Assembly (NCBI GenBank): GCA_014379815.1
Contig: JACMLA010000161.1
Coordinates: forward strand, 1 to 6,715
DNA from: Bryobacteraceae bacterium
GTDB lineage: Bacteria; Acidobacteriota; Terriglobia; Bryobacterales; Bryobacteraceae
Direction of reading: 5' to 3'
DNA length: 6,715 nucleotides
The translations under genes and the position numbers were made by a program. Below the pieces are notes generated by a model. It made no database searches, was not told the origin of the DNA, and saw only the letters and a list, made by a program, of their open reading frames with translations. Position 1 is the stretch's first letter. Each line of letters starts with the position of its first letter. Below are positions 6,039 through 6,715 of this stretch, piece after piece.

Positions 6039-6715
6039 TCATTCGACGTTTGAGTGCAGTTCACGTTTTCCTTCCTGTGTTTCTCGCGCTGGCGGAACAC
6101 CGAACAATCGCCGATATTCGCGGCTAAATTGTGACGGACTCGCGTATCCAACCTTGTAGGCCGCTGTTGCGGCGTCTATCCCGGTGGTCACCATTAATTT
6201 CCGGGCCTCCTCCAAGCGCAACCCCTTGTGATATTGCAGCGGCGCCATCATTACGATGGCAGCCGTCGAAGCTGAGCACCTCTGCGGCTGCAAAGGATGT
6301 GGTAAGGAATCTCGCGCTGAAGGACCGGAGTCATAGCGGCAATAAGCGGAGGGGTGTCCAGCAGTCGAATCAGACGACTGACGGCATTCACGAGATCTGG
6401 CCTGGTTTCACTGGTGAAGCACCGCAGAAGCCCTGTTTGGTGGGTTCCGCATTGCTCGCATCATCACCCATGGAAGGAAGATGGGTGAGGTCCAACTCCA
6501 TCACGAATCCAAGATACGGAGCTTTCTTTGTTGCGCCTGTAACGCTGATTTCCATCGGCAGGTATAGTGCTCCGACGAAATAAGAACTCGCATCGTAGCG
6601 GAAAGTCTCACTCCCAATCCTGATTTGCTTAGCGCCTTGCGCTACAACGGCGATGGATGGGTTGCGCGAGCAACGTTCAGCGAGAATGGGTGCGGTAAAA
6701 CGACCGAGTTGAACC
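6039..6715 (-). pseudogene. Decayed AraC-family regulator (YqhC-like), 5' end outside window
   Basis: Homology to AraC regulators with the AraC_N domain (as in E. coli YqhC) runs through three frames. Frame one, from the right edge to a TGA at 6388-6390, carries the N-terminal domain (IAVVAQGAKQIRIGSETFRY, APYLGFVMELDL). Frame two, about 6410 to a TAA at 6251-6253, continues with [17 protein letters not shown] and [10 protein letters not shown]. Frame three, about 6251 to the TGA at 6039-6041, holds the last part of the DNA-binding domain ([39 protein letters not shown]). Between GAQLRRL and MAPLQY an intact member has about 50 more residues, including the whole first helix-turn-helix; here they are absent, so roughly 150 bp are deleted. 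About 30 N-terminal residues should lie beyond the window. An intact protein would be a DNA-binding transcription factor of about 300 residues. With two frame changes and half the DNA-binding domain gone, a functional product is very unlikely. Past targets are unknown; control of the neighbouring receptor is only a guess. Confidence 0.85.
6244..6260. repeat. Short inverted repeat at the AraC deletion junction
   Basis: GCCATC (6244-6249) and GATGGC (6255-6260) flank ATTAC. The repeat lies exactly where AraC homology jumps from the linker to the second half of the DNA-binding domain and where the frame changes. It may mark the deletion point. Six-base arms can easily occur by chance. Confidence 0.35.

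Noticed and set aside
6131..6583. Plus-strand open frame of 150 codons
   Set aside because: It is opposite the AraC remnant, whose homology is clear on the minus strand. The plus-strand product resembles nothing known to me.
6039..6715. Programmed frameshifting as an explanation for the AraC frames
   Set aside because: There are two shifts, neither at a convincing slippery site, and about 50 residues of the DNA-binding domain are missing. Decay explains all of this better.

Overview
The window most likely comes from a member of the Acidobacteriota, perhaps a Solibacter/Bryobacter-like lineage. This is an inference from gene content and style, not from any marker gene. The support is a 1200-residue TonB-dependent receptor of the Oar-like type with a carboxypeptidase-regulatory N-terminal domain, next to an FG-GAP/ASPIC-UnbV (CRTAC1-type) secreted protein and a TPR protein. 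That combination is heavily expanded in soil Acidobacteriota. Base composition is moderate, with a mild GC bias.

Layout. Positions 1-546 (+) hold the 3' end of a TPR-repeat protein whose start lies left of the window. It converges on, and overlaps by 11 bp, a CRTAC1-like protein on the minus strand (536-2182): seven calcium-loop repeats that should fold as a beta-propeller, then a C-terminal ASPIC/UnbV domain. A compact divergent region of about 62-105 bp, depending on the CRTAC1 start used, separates it from the large receptor gene (2245-5847, +). This region holds an AT-rich promoter candidate and a nested dyad. The receptor is followed by a 10-bp inverted repeat and then a strong intrinsic terminator (5902-5940). 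Positions 5941-6038 show nothing I can support. From 6039 to the right edge (-) lies a decayed AraC/YqhC-type regulator: its homology runs through three different frames and the first DNA-binding helix-turn-helix is missing, so I call it a pseudogene cut by the window edge.

How the parts may work together. The receptor should sit in the outer membrane and import an unknown substrate with TonB energy. The propeller protein is predicted to be exported and could act at the surface or in the periplasm. Divergent transcription from one short region suggests joint control of the two. The TPR protein may belong to the same module, but its N-terminus and localisation signal are out of view. The substrate cannot be told from the sequence. 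I see no mobile element, CRISPR array, tRNA or rRNA. I did not find a clearly novel system; the most interesting items are the receptor/propeller pairing, the structured divergent region and the eroded regulator.
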